Source of the DNA: Streblospio benedicti
Taxonomy: Eukaryota; Annelida; Polychaeta; Spionida; Spionidae
Assembly (NCBI GenBank): GCA_019095985.1
Contig: CM032660.1
Coordinates: 61,865,766 to 61,929,765, forward strand
Length of the DNA: 64,000 nt
Direction of reading: 5' to 3'
The position numbers and the translations under genes were made by a program. This document shows, in pieces, positions 45,401 through 56,700 of the stretch. Below the pieces are notes generated by a model. It made no database searches. It had not been told where the DNA came from and saw only the letters and a program-made list of their open reading frames with translations. Every line of letters starts with the position of its first letter. Position 1 is the stretch's first letter.

Positions 45401-48400
45401 TGATTCCGGCGATCATGCATTTTGTTTTTCTATGAAAGATTGCCTTGGAACTGGGGTGGGGTGGGGGTGGGGTGGGGGCATAGTTCACGAGTACACACAG
45501 TACAGCAAGACCTATCTAATAAGACTGGCCTTCAGTTTTTCCCAATGGAAATGTGGTCTCTTTACAAAGGTTTACAGCTGCCTTTTGCTGTCTCAGTGGG
45601 TGCAACGTATTTTTTGAATTGTATATGATAATATATAAATCGTAGTTAATAGCTATGGTTTTTCTCATTGTTATCATTATTTTTATTTAGAAACCAAAGC
45701 CCATTGTCATATATTATATAACCGCTAGTCACATGGATATATGATGAAATCTCTCTTTCCTATACAGCAAAGTTGGGGCGAGATTAGTTTTAATTGATTA
45801 AAGCAATCAAAATTTATGTAATTTAGTTCAGTTTAATTGAGCAACAAACTGAAGAATTTCAGTTTAGCTTAGTTTAGATAATCATAAAGTTCTATTTTAA
45901 TCATGCTTTGTCTGAATTACAAAGAATCGCCAAAACACTTACTGTAAAACTAGAATATTTTGTGGCCATTAAATTTTGCGGTTTCATCTATAAATCATTT
46001 TCTGACTATTCATTTAATGGAGTTATTATTTTTATAATACTATCAGCTACACTTCAGAGCATATTATCTTTAGAAGAGATCAGTTTGAACTCAATCTATT
46101 TAGATTTGACGTTTTCTTAGTTTGATACAACCATATTTGATTTCAACAAAGGAAACTGGATTCGGCATGGCAAAAAATAGAACAAAGCTCGAGATGAGAC
46201 GCCTCGATATCACTGAATATATCTGGGACAAGTTGCTCAAAAGCAATTTTTGATCAATTAAGTAAACTTTTGATATTCAGAGTGCTTCCAAGGATATTGG
46301 TGCTTTTACATTCATGCACACACTCCCACAGGTAGCTGAGAAAAGAAGAAAAAGTAAACAAAAAAAATAATATGTGTTCAGTTTTGACATTTGTTAATGA
46401 GAGGACTTTTGGTCATTGGTTATTTTATGGGCGAAGGGCTTGTAGCACTAAATGACGTATGTCCATGCTGACCCTACATTTTCACTGAAGTATTTTTTTA
46501 AAAAAAAAATAAACAAGGTCAATTTCTAGAAATCGGCTACATTTCAGAGGATATTCTATATTCAAAAATAGAATGCAAGGCCAGTTTCCATCAATCGGCT
46601 ACACTTAATAGCATTTAACTAAAAATGTGTGGCGAGGGTGGGGAGTCCGGTTACCACATCATGCATCAATTGAAATAGTTGTGACAGATTGAAAATAGTG
46701 AAATGTGTATTGGTTTAAAAATGATAATGTATTAATAAATCCATGTGGACATAATTACCAATATGATGTCTGTATTGTATACATGATATTCTGTATTTGT
46801 AAACTATTTAGAAACTACTTGAAATAGTTACGCTTGAATAGATGTTGGAATATTTATCATAAGAACGCAAAAGGAAACGTGTTATTTCATTACGTAGATC
46901 CTTCATTTTCAAAATTAAGTTTAGTTTAATCAAGTGATCGCTTAGTTTAATCTAGCTTATTCATAACGTCTAGCCGAGTCAATTTAGTTTAGTTTGGTTA
47001 ATTCCAAAAAGATTCAGTCGGCCCAACTCTGCTATACAGACAATAATACGTGAAATCCTTACACACACAATAGCTTGCAGTAGATAAAGCTGACCTCCAA
47101 GTTATTGAATCATTTATTAGTGCAACTTACGGTCTTGTCCACTGAACCTCCGAGCCTTCCTGAATTCCCTCTACATTGAGGGTCACCTGAGAATCACATG
47201 GTGAATATCATGAGATTGAATATGAACATTAGAAATTGTCTTGTCATTGGAACTTAATATTCAGGCCCTTGATGAGACCCAATCATGAGAATTAAATTCT
47301 TGTATTTAACAAATGTTTTAAAAGAACATAGAGTAAGAGTAATATAGCTTGCATCACATAGATGTAGTGCTCTTAAGGCATCGACCATTTGATCTCAAGG
47401 CTGCAAAAATATTTAAAAAAAAACACAAGGCTTTGGTAAAAAATGAGGTTCAGTAGAAAAAGAAAAAAATAATCTAAAAAAGAAAAAAAATCTAAAAAAA
47501 ATGAAAAAAAAAAATTAGATGTCAAATTTCATGAAAAAAAAGAATTGAAGCTATGGTGAAAAATAGCCGCCCCCCCCGAGATCAAATGGTCGATGCCTAA
47601 GGACTCACCAAGTAGTCCTGTGCCAAGTGCGGTCTGTAATCTGCGCTCAACTCGAGGGAGCAATCACTAGGCCGTGGCGGTATCATCAAGGTCGCACCTG
47701 GAGTTACAACAGTAGGTGGCCACTACCAACTTTGATTCTACCACTGATCTTAAAGATGTTGAAAATCTAGATTTTAATCATGTAATAAACACAGAAAAAA
47801 TAAATTATGGAACGGGAAGTTATGAACTGGAAATAGGCGAAAGATAGACAATCAAAACTACGCTTGTATACACACATAAAGGTTACATAACTTTATGTTG
47901 GAAAAATATGTCAAAATCTTCCAGACGTTTTATATCTCAGTTGAGGTCAAGTACACTGCCAAATAATTTTGATATTGAAAGATTTCAGCAAAACACTGTA
48001 GAAAGTAGAATTTGTCCATGTTGTAATGAAAATAAGATTGAAGATAGAATTATTTTTTGTTTAATTGTCCTCTAGATGCTGGTGCATGAAATGTTTTTAT
48101 GCAAGTTGTTGATATGTTTTGTCCTAATATCAATACAAAAAGTTTAGTTGAACCACTGCAATGTTTTGTGAACGATTCTAGTTTAATATGTAAATTAGGG
48201 GCTCCTACTATTTTATAAGAAATACAAATAGTTATCGTATCAGAAGGTATGGGATGTAACCAATGATTATTTTAATGTAAATTAATGCGTCTTATAGGTC
48301 TTATAACCAGTTGATGAGACAAGCCCTTTTACATGTGGGATTTAGCTAAAGTATGCTACATGTAAAAGCAAATCCTGCACGTTGCACATTGAACCATTAT

Positions 48401-48872
48401 TATCAGGATGTGAAACTCATGAATGCTTGCCCACGGAGTTCGAGGCCTGCAGCTTTGAAATGTAGCCAGCCCTGATAAAAAGGGTGAGCCCTGAGTTATG
48501 CTAATATGGCAATTTTAACAAACAGGGTTGACCATGTTGCTGTGAAATTTTGAAACCGCTAGCCTTGGCTAAAATCGGCATACACGTGTACGTTGGATTC
48601 AGTGGAACTTCACCCAATAGACTGGTCTCCATTGGTCTCAATAGAGAGACGGTCTCTTTGAAAATGTTCACTTCGTGTGTTTTATGAATATTTGGGACTG
48701 ATATATATGGTCTTAATATAGCGGGGACCTCTGCGATATGATCTCATTTGGAGGTTCTGATATTACTATGATAAGATTACTACATAATGATGTTAAGCGT
48801 CAGTTTTTGATACATGTATGACTTACCTGGCGCGACGACCATGCACAGGATTCCTAAGAAAACAGACAGCAT
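39275..48872 (-). CDS. Secreted thyroglobulin type-1 repeat protein (multi-exon)
   Basis: Minus-strand exons, 5' to 3': 48872-48827 ([15 protein letters not shown], a signal peptide), 47697-47609, 47186-47131, probably 42241-42164, then 41530-41447, 40977-40846, 39998-39915 and 39489-39275. Phases match across the first four (1, 0, 2) and the last four (all 1). The join 42164 to 41530 does not fit, so one small exon is missing or the 42 kb exon is wrong. The N-terminal half ([20 protein letters not shown] through [16 protein letters not shown]) looks like an Ig/FN3/PKD-like beta domain; two thyroglobulin type-1 domains follow. Such domains often inhibit cysteine proteases or bind matrix and growth-factor partners. 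I know of no exact orthologue; function is open. Confidence 0.8.
39915..40977 (-). CDS. Two exons forming the first thyroglobulin type-1 domain
   Basis: Exon 40977-40846 gives [20 protein letters not shown], then [20 protein letters not shown]. Exon 39998-39915 gives [18 protein letters not shown], then WMSLDCN. Joined in phase 1 they form a full six-cysteine type-1 domain with the core PQC, QC, CxCVD and final C. The tryptophan of CWCVD is alanine. The intron between them lies inside the domain just before CxCVD. Confidence 0.88.
41097..41206 (-). pseudogene. H2B: Histone H2B fragment in an intron
   Basis: The minus strand encodes [18 protein letters not shown], then [16 protein letters not shown], an unmistakable piece of the H2B histone fold (alpha 1 end to alpha 2). 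Substitutions such as KQ to NQ are present, and the rest of H2B is missing on both sides. It sits in the intron between 41447 and 40977 of the thyroglobulin-repeat gene. It is a dead fragment. Confidence 0.85.
42164..42241 (-). CDS. Candidate internal exon of the thyroglobulin-repeat gene
   Basis: After tcattttag, the frame continues the phase-2 end of the exon at 47131 (W-T-R-P) as [20 protein letters not shown], then RPSKG, and ends at a weak donor gtgctc. The residues suit a beta domain and the incoming phase is right. The outgoing phase does not fit the next exon at 41530, so at least one further small exon or another donor is needed. Confidence 0.45.
42925..44215. mobile_element. Diverged inverted-repeat element enclosing another
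   Basis: Near 42930 the words acaggtgcgagcaggtgcga and ggggatgg are matched in inverted order near 44175-44212 (ccatcctctctcgggcacct, then gctcgcacctg). This suggests a ~1.3 kb foldback or TIR element. The MITE at 43165-43575 lies within it. Both are in the large intron of the thyroglobulin-repeat gene. Confidence 0.4.
43165..43575. mobile_element. TIR element with ~120 bp arms
   Basis: The left arm contains gtcaaatccacttcgatata, caaagtttagtag and cttctgtagattacata. The right arm contains their inverses (atgtaatctacagaag, ctttgctagt, gtagtggatttgac) in reverse order. The short interior is not coding. Confidence 0.75.
44220..45450. other. Intron sequence, GC-richer, origin unknown
   Basis: This part of the large intron is noticeably GC-richer than its surroundings, with several short open frames on both strands that carry no family signature I know. 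It could be the worn remains of a DNA transposon. Confidence 0.25.
45453..45478 (+). other. G-quadruplex-type G-run cluster
   Basis: Five runs of four or five G separated by single T lie on the plus strand, so C-rich in the thyroglobulin-repeat transcript's template sense. Such spacing favours a very stable intramolecular quadruplex. Confidence 0.6.
45762..47037. mobile_element. TIR element of ~1.28 kb, tatacagcaaagttggg ends
   Basis: The left end (tatacagcaaagttggggcg) is mirrored by the right end (cggcccaactctgctatac). Next to each end are tracts of tagtttaattga-like repeats. A lone left end of the family is at about 14215. It carries a partial MITE (45943-46020, family of 23568) but no transposase. 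It is located in the thyroglobulin-repeat gene's large intron. Confidence 0.6.
47760..48290 (+). mobile_element. LINE C-terminal fragment
   Basis: Plus-strand frames give [20 protein letters not shown], then [18 protein letters not shown] and after an interruption LFNCPLDA-like sequence. This is the zinc-binding end found after the reverse transcriptase in many non-LTR elements (CPxC...HFLFxCPLY). It is 5'-truncated and interrupted. It lies between coding exons 1 and 2 of the thyroglobulin-repeat gene. Confidence 0.65.
48827..48872 (-). CDS. First coding exon with signal peptide
   Basis: ATG at 48872-48870 opens [16 protein letters not shown], a short hydrophobic leader, and ends at a consensus donor gtaagt in phase 1. 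It joins in frame to 47697 (G-ATLMIPP). The 5' leader just upstream contains a direct repeat of gtcactgaaa. Confidence 0.75.
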
Positions 48873-48934
48873 GCTGACGTCACTGAAAGTCACTGAAAGT
48901 AACAAGGAACAATATCAAGGGAAATTGAATTGGT

Positions 48935-49090
48935 TAACGCCAGGTGTCCCTGTGCAGGGAATGACTTGTGACCAAACAGTCGTGGGTTCTATCCACAGTC
49001 AAGCCTGGTGGTGAGTTTTGAGGAAACTCATCCCAAATATGGTGGACACTGCTCTGTGGCACTTACAGGTTAAGGTGCAGACACATGTCA
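48935..49090 (+). repeat. tRNA-derived SINE, family 2, diverged copy
   Basis: It shares ttgtgaccaaacagtcgtgg, then gttc, ggtggtgagtttt, gaaactcatccc and gctctgtggcactta with the copies at 50719 and 53370. The tRNA head is badly worn. Confidence 0.55.
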
Positions 49091-49099
49091 GATGAGTGC

Positions 49100-50715
49100 A
49101 CGCAAATGTGAGTGAAGAACTGCGGTACCAAATGGTGTATTCTCCCAATACAGGGAGAAAAGCAATTTGGTGTGACAATCCACCACTTTCCCGGTAAATC
49201 CTGGACCTGTCACTGAAACCCCCTCATCAAGACAATGACACTTGAGACAATTGAGGTTTAGGCGGTACCACGCAGGATAGATAATGTGTATAAAATAACA
49301 TTTAATAGTAACGTCTTTATCTGTTTGAAACATTTTGCAAGTCAAACAGAAGAAATGTGTGATCTTTTCAAATGGTCCACTTTCTCTAGAAAAGTATGCC
49401 TAGTTTACCACGAGAGCGTACAGATACTCACACGCATCATATTGTCGACTTTGCAGTCAAGAATCTCTCTCCCAATATGGTAGATCTACATAAATAATCA
49501 CTGGTGATTATGCCGTATATAATCATAATTAGACTGCTTTATGAATTACGCTTGCCTTTCACCTTTTAAATAGTTGTGTTCGCGTAATTGTTTTCGATTT
49601 AGTTTTTTAATACTTAAATATCTAATACTAATGACCGTGAGAAAAGCAAGATCAATTTGTGCTACGATGGAAATTAGTTTACATGCTTAAAAATATCTCC
49701 TGAATAAAATGTCAATACAAATCTTTTAAGTACATGTTTGGATTTATATTGTTTTAATTTTCGTGTAACGAGCGCTTCATCCAGACCTTTTGTTTGGCTA
49801 TTTTTCCACCTATAAGTTCATAGTAAAAATAGCAATTGAACTATTTTGACGTTGATATTATCTTACCTTATATCGTCTATCAGATGTAGATGTGGTGACA
49901 CTCTGTTCCGCAAAGTGGCTTCTGCTGAGTTTGGCAAATTCATATCTTATTTAAAAACCCAAAGAAACAGATCGATGGCCAATTTACACAACTTTTGTGG
50001 CACCTGTAGCTAATGGTGACAAGATTGCGTAAGTCTATATTGCAACAAACAATTAAATGTACGTAATCTTGATGTATTAACAATATTGCATGTGTTAAGT
50101 AAGTGGTATAGTCGATTGCATAATACTTTTAAATGCTTAATACCCCCGAATTTTATAACCAAAACACAACACATGTTTTTTTCTTCTCATTTTCTGTTGT
50201 AATACCTTTTTATTTCTAAAGAGACCCTCTCAAATTTGGATTTTGGGATGTCGTTTTGTATTCAATTGAAATTTAAAAGGTATCTGTAGAGATGAAAAGT
50301 GCTTTGAAAATTAAAATGTAATTATATATGATATTTTGGATTTTAAATTTAGACAGAAGGCCGTGGGTTCGATTCCACTACCAGGCGACCTTTCCCTATA
50401 AATATAGCTTATATCAGTCAGAAAGCCGACGACGTGGGTCTTGTTGTGAATTCCACAGTCTATAGCTTCATCATCGTTTTTTGGTGCTGTATGTCTATTG
50501 TGTTTTCATCACCTATATATAGTACACTCTGCTGGGATCAAAAGTTCAAGTGTGTATCGGCGGTTGTCATAATGTACCCAAAGTGCATATTTCTCCCACA
50601 ACCGACATAGCTGAAGACAGGTTTAACAAAGCTAAGCTTCCTTTTAACTATATTAAATGGCCCTGGCGGGACTCTAACTTATGAACCCAATGTTGTGAGA
50701 CCCCCCTGTTTATTT
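49100..50715. other. Region upstream of the thyroglobulin-repeat gene
   Basis: The stretch is AT-rich and no exon is recognised. A lone B-box-like piece (gtgggttcgattccactacc) lies near 50364, probably a SINE scrap. The gene's promoter should be near 48900-49500 on the minus strand but shows no clear TATA or initiator. Confidence 0.3.
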
Positions 50716-50718
50716 ACT

Positions 50719-51000
50719 GTGTGCTTCCGTGGCCGAGTGGACAGGGAGCTGGACTCGTGACCAGAAGGTCGTGGGTTCGATTCCCGGTGGGGTCTGGTGG
50801 TAGGTGTTAAGCAAACTTACCCGTGACAGGTTGCACGCTGCTCCGTGGTAATGTGAGTGATAGTTATGTCTGCACTACGGCTGCGATATACTGGATGCTC
50901 CCCGGGGAGTTGAGAAAGATATAGTGTGAAGAGTATGCCAATGACCTGGTGTAGATGTGAAGTCGCTTGAGCACGACAAACTGTGAATTACGACTTTAAA
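50719..51000 (+). repeat. tRNA-derived SINE, family 2, near full length
   Basis: The head has an A box (tccgtggccgagtggacagg) and a B box (gtgggttcgattcccgg). Then come the family body (tctggtggtaggtgttaagc, gctccgtgg) and the tail (ccaatgacctggtgtag, gtgaagtcg). Confidence 0.8.
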
Positions 51001-51647
51001 TAAGCATATTTCTATTTATGTATTTTTCTTAGAAAAACATTTGAACATATTATGCTTACTATTCATATAACCGGGTAAAGTCATGGCTTATGTTCTTTCT
51101 TTTAAAAATACCCTCCATATAAATATAAAGACCTGTGTGTGGTTGATCATCCATGACCCTAAATGCCTGGATTGACGTGCGGTGAGTGTGTCCTATATTA
51201 GAAAAAACATATATGAACTATATTTTATACGCTTGGTTTTATAATGAATAGTACAATGCTTGCAATGCACAAAGATATATAAGAGGGCTGTCTTACATTT
51301 TATTAGAAATGCCTCATACTTGTAATCATCATAAGCTTTGAAGCCAATTTCATACCAACGCTCTCTTTTATATGAATTACTATGAAATATCTTGCTATAC
51401 CCTACATGTTACATAATCCTTTTATCAATTAAGCAAGGGGCACATCTGACCTTGCGGGCATGCTGGCCGCAAGGCTTATTGAGGTCACACCAGATCACAC
51501 CAGGCAGCATAAAAAGGCGGATTATTTTTCTTCTTATTTCTGGCGTCTTTTGGAGCATCTGGAGCTATCATCGTCTATGTGAAACTGGGGGGGGTGACAG
51601 TGTATACCTCGATTTCATTGTAATAAAGAACTCCAAGCCTCACTATA

Positions 51648-51957
51648 CATCACTATTCCATTCAATTGTACTCTCATTGCCATGCCAAGCAAGCTCATAC
51701 CACTGCATTGACATAGCTTAAGACACATCTTCCATTTGACTATATCAAGTGGCCTTGACGGGACTCGAACTAACAGTTAACAGCCCACTGTTTGGGATGA
51801 TGGTATCATTCTGGTCTCACAACCTTGGGGTCGTGAGTTCGAGTCCCGTCAGGGCCACTTGATATAGTCAAATGAAAGATGTGCCTTCACTCTTCAGCTA
51901 TGTCAATACAGTGGTAGGAGCTTGCTTGGCATGACAGTGAGATTAGAATTGAATTCA
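51648..51957. mobile_element. Foldback element with tRNA B box in its arms
   Basis: Arms 51648-51773 and 51833-51957 are inverted copies: catgccaagcaagctc, cattgacatagct, cttccatttgactatatcaa, then gtggcc and gacgggactcgaact. The right arm reads cgtgagttcgagtcccgtca, a B-box-like word, so a tRNA-type SINE seems to have been duplicated head to head. A related piece is at 50655-50690. Confidence 0.75.
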
Positions 51958-52086
51958 CAAGCAAACTTGGGGAAATGTACATACAGTTGTTCATACATTA
52001 TTCCATTATTCATTTGACTATTTACGCTGTGTGTCTACTTCGATTTACCTCATTATTTCAAAATCAAAAAGGATACCTGAATAAGC

Positions 52087-52400
52087 CCAACATGACGGGC
52101 TGTAATATGCAAGTCAAGTCAAGTAAAAAATGTGTTTATTATACCGACACAGTAGATCTACAGTAATTAAAACTATTTACAAACATGTACAGATCTACCC
52201 AACCTCAGTTGGTTTATACGTCAGTGTAACAGTTATATTGTAGAATTATACAATATAATAATATATATAGCAAGCAGACGATGTGAAGAAAAATAAATAA
52301 CTATAAAGAAAAGAAAAACAATAATGCATCTGTATGTAAAGGTTTACATGCTATAGACTATAGAATAGATACGTCAGCCCTTAAGGCATTTCCATCAGGC
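52087..52400 (-). mobile_element. LINE 3' end with (ACTTG)n tail, minus strand
   Basis: On the minus strand it ends ataaacacattttttacttg, then acttgacttgc, the same pentameric tail as at 30245-30270. Upstream sequence is non-coding 3' UTR-like. The left border is uncertain. Confidence 0.45.
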
Positions 52401-53365
52401 GGAACAGCCCTATACTCGGCCGGGTTTCACCCTTAAATACCATGTTTATGGCCGTGGTTAATTTAAATACCTAAATGACCTTTTACTATTGGCCTACTAC
52501 TGCTCTTTCTCTTTATACTTATGGTGAAGGTTCAACTATTTCATGTTATAATGGAATCATTATAAGATATAAGTTGTTGTCATACATATGGATTCTTGTA
52601 TTCCCTCAATTCCAAACAAATTACACCTGAAGACATGGACTAAAACTGTAAGTAGTGCGTTTTATAACATAGGCATAGAATCGATACCGAATGATGTTGA
52701 CACCAATTGATGAAATGTTTATATGTTGAAAGAGCATCAAATGACCTGATGTATTATCGTGTGTAACTGTATCACAGTGGACACATTACTTGTTCAATGG
52801 AATTACACTTATACAGAAAATGCCTGGTTTGGATACATTAACACTTACAAGTACATCAATTGGATATTACCGGTACGTTCATGATTAGCCTTCACATACA
52901 CCACTATCACTGTGCAAGAGAAGCATGGGCAATGTCTGGATGACCTGTAGATATTGTCTAGAAAAGGTATGCATTGGAGGTTACCCTGCATGAAATTCGA
53001 AGAATTTGTAGAAACTTCACCACCTTACTATATTGTCTATTGTAGAAAATATTCAACTGTTGTCACACACTTGATTCTTGGCTATTAAACGTAAAAAGAA
53101 TATATAAGTTTAATAGGCGCCCATCTTGCTTTTTTTTGAAGGCAGGTGGTAACATAACTAAATTTAGCACAGTGATTAACAAATATCGCACCTCGTCGCC
53201 AGGAATTTAACATAGTCGTCTCTACATCGGGATACAACGCCATATCACGGTAATTTTGGTGCTAAAGTTCATGAACGAGACCCAGCTATCCAAGAACATA
53301 ATAAACCTATCATCAATGCTCCTACCACCAATTATTCCCTGTTTCAATAGGGTTAGAAAGCCTAC
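52400..53365. other. Intergenic before the transporter gene
   Basis: I see no exon or bounded repeat. Confidence 0.3.
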
Positions 53366-53369
53366 TAGA

Positions 53370-53700
53370 GTGTGTGCCTTTGTGGCCGGGTGGTTAGGGA
53401 GTTGGACTCATGACCAGAAGGTCGTGGGTTTGATTACCGGTCGGGTCTGGTGGTGGGTGTTGAGCAAACTCATCACTACAGGATTTGCACACTGCTCCGT
53501 GGCACCTACATGCTAATTACGTACAGGTCATTGGTTTGAAAGAGCGAGTGACTGATCGTGTGAGTGATAAGCATTATGCGCAGAATGTGCTGCCCATGCA
53601 AGCATATGAGAAATGATCAATAAGTGTGCCAGCCAATGACCTGGTGTAAATTGTGAAGTCGTGAGAGCAGGACTATAAACTATCATATTTATATTTACAG
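53370..53700 (+). repeat. tRNA-derived SINE, family 2, full length, touching the transporter exon
   Basis: It contains head, body and tail (cctggtgtaaattgtgaagt, cgtgagagcaggactata). The tail's final atttatatttacag lies directly before the first coding exon region of the transporter, so the SINE may provide the polypyrimidine tract and acceptor for that exon. Confidence 0.8.
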
Positions 53701-53775
53701 TCACCAGCGTGGTTATGAAGCCCAGCGCTTTGCCAGCGGCCTGACGTACACGCAAGTTCCACTGCTGCCTGCGCC

Positions 53776-56700
53776 ATGACACACGCAGCACGGGATGGTG
53801 GAGGCGGGTACCGGTCGTTCTCGAGCCCCGCCGGCGGCAAAGGCCGGGGCACGTACACCGTGGCCGAGGCCCTGGAGCACATTGGCATTCACGCCCCCTA
53901 CGTGCGCATCCTGTTCGTTCTCGGGCTGGGCGTGATCGGAGACGCCATGGAGGTGAGCAGTGACGACGAGGCGTCAGTGGCGCCCACACTTTATGATCAG
54001 ATCCAAGAGGAGGCACTCGCTTCTTCTTTGCACCACTCTGAGTATCAGATGTCAAGCAAATTGACCGCTGAAATGTTTCGCCTGAGAGTGGATTAACATA
54101 ATTTATCACTTTATGTGACCAAATGTTTATCACTTTAGGTTTACCAAATTGAATTAAGATTGAATAGTTAGTTTTAAAATTATGTTCTCCCAAAATTATT
54201 GCCTATTTCAAATCTAAAACAATTTTTGTATTTCAAATCTAAAACAATTTTTGCTTAAAATCTGTACAAAAAGCTGACGCAATGATTTACCTGACAATTG
54301 AGTTTGATTTTTAGCCATGGGACATTCAAACATTCGTGTTGTGAATAGACATAACCACTGTTCATGTAATAAAATTAAGAACATGTTATATTAGACAATC
54401 CTAATATATGATTTTAACGATTTTCGGAATTTGACGCAATAAAAAAAATAACAAATCCACTTTTACGGACAAGCGCCCCAAGCGAAGGGAACTTAATACT
54501 GCAACAGAAAAAAAGCTGTAAACTTGTGGACTGTGGGATGGTTGTATATAAAAATTATAATTTTAAAGTGTTAATGAATTCTACCTAAATTTTGTCAACG
54601 ATGTGCTGAATACGTTATTATTAAAAGTTTTTGAAGGTAAACGCTTCTGGGTTAGTTTATATTTTAATACAGTTGTAAAAATATTCTACAAAAAGAGGAT
54701 AATAAACATGAATGGATAATCAATAAATACATCATAACACTAGATCAAAATTGTTCAAAGAACACGGCGTTGCATGGACATCTTTTAAGTTCTTCTTTCT
54801 TTCCTTGTTTTTCGCTTTCTCCCTTTGGCTTTGCGTTTCCACTAAGTAAGTCCATAAGTTTTCCCTCTCTAGCATGAATTTTCATCATCTCCGTGATGAA
54901 GGGCAAATAGTTGTGCCGTCTTCGAATGTTATCAATTCTATACTGCTCCATTTTCGCCTCATCATCTTTGATTACCATGCGCAGGCGGTGAGCCTCAGCA
55001 AGCAGGTCGTTCGTCTCGATGCTTCCGTCCTCCATCAGACGTTCGATCTCGGCCAGTCTAACCTCACACTGCCGCTTCCTGTCAGACACCACAGTCATCA
55101 GGTTGAAATGGATCTCGGAAGAACTGTACTTTTCTATGCGCTTCTGAATGACTTGCCTGGCGACATCCAACCAATCTACACCCGCTGTAATGGAGCCATG
55201 ATCAATAGGACCTTCCTTGAGGCCATCCAATTCATACAAACGTCCGTCAATTGGAACATACCCCAGAAAATGAAACACATTGTCGTCATCCAGTTTTGAT
55301 TCTTTCGTTCCTGCTTCATGTTTGATGAAGTCAAACATCTCTGTCCTTGAAAAACTGTTTTGAACCTTCTGTATTCGATGAGAATTACTCAGAATCAGCC
55401 CTTTTGTTGCCACATCAAAATTCTGAGCAGAATTTTTGAACGATGACAGCATTTCACCAAGCTGGATGTCGGGATGCTCACAGTTGAGAAGGATGCTGAC
55501 TATTGCCTGAGTGGCACATGCATTCTCAATCACCTGTTTTGCAAAAGAAAATCTCCTCCAATCTACTATCTGGAACTACGTCTTCAGAACTTGTCATATC
55601 ATCATTTGACTTCCACCTGAACAGAAAGATCAGTCCATGTACTAGCCTTATATTTTCAAAGCTTTCTGGGTCTAAACCCGTAAAAATACCCGGGTCGGAC
55701 TCGATCAAATTCCAATCGGCATATGCCATTTTAATTTCTTTTAAACAATTTTGAGCACACGTGGAAAAATACTGTTTTTGGAGGCATATGATGCACCACG
55801 CCGTACCCGGGTTACCGTGATACCCCGGCCCGTGAAAATAATAAAAAAAATCATTTTTGAGCTAATTAATTATTTTTTTCAACATCAACACCCCGGCATA
55901 CCGTGATAACTGGTAGGCTGCTGTGGTATCAAATTTTGTTAATATTCATAAGTGAAATGTTTAAGTTTTATCACAATAGAAACATCTTATTTATTCTTAA
56001 TTTATTAAAACACGATTTCCAACCTAGTACATTGTGACGAAACCGAAATGCACATCGCCGTCATTCTTTTTTGTGGTCTGCCTTTTAGCAACGGCCGATA
56101 TTCGGAAATATCACACGGAGAACATAACGGCACTATTTTCACGGCACCCCGCGGCATCATACGGACCCCGGGTTACGGCGTCATGACGAGAACGTCATTT
56201 ATATTGAAGTGCAGCGCCCGTTAGTTGGCGCTGCAAAATATCCCAGTTTGTTTGGTGTGCGGCATAAATTTAAATAAAAAACTGTTCAAAGTCTGACGCA
56301 GGTTTTTATTTATAAACATAAATTTAAATCATACTTACGCATGACTGTTTACGCTACACGTAATTGATAAAAATAATGGCCTGGTCCCACTGGGAGTATG
56401 TGAATTGAACCCGCCACACCCATCTGAAACTCAACCACTACTACTCTGATACTCAGCATTGACCACTTGACCTCATTTATATTTATCACAGTCCTGTGAT
56501 AAATATAGATTAACAGCCTATGGTTGGTCAGAATTTCTAATGATAATAGTAATGAGTCAGAGGTCTCTTCAGGACATCTGATACTCAGTGTTTTGCACGC
56601 AAAAAATATCATTTTTTCATGCGCTTTTTAGCAGCATCTCTATTGCGAGCCTTCGCGTATACTTCAAGGCCCCCCCAGTTTAAAGTGAAAAAAAAACCCT

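Noticed and set aside
47400-47580. A-rich run as a retrocopy poly(A) tail
   Set aside because: Interrupted A/T-rich low complexity follows no coding remnant, so there is no evidence for a retroposed gene.
53528-54193. 221-codon minus-strand frame
   Set aside because: It is antisense to the first transporter exon and the GC-rich leader. The plus strand matches SVOP-like transporters with correct splice phases.
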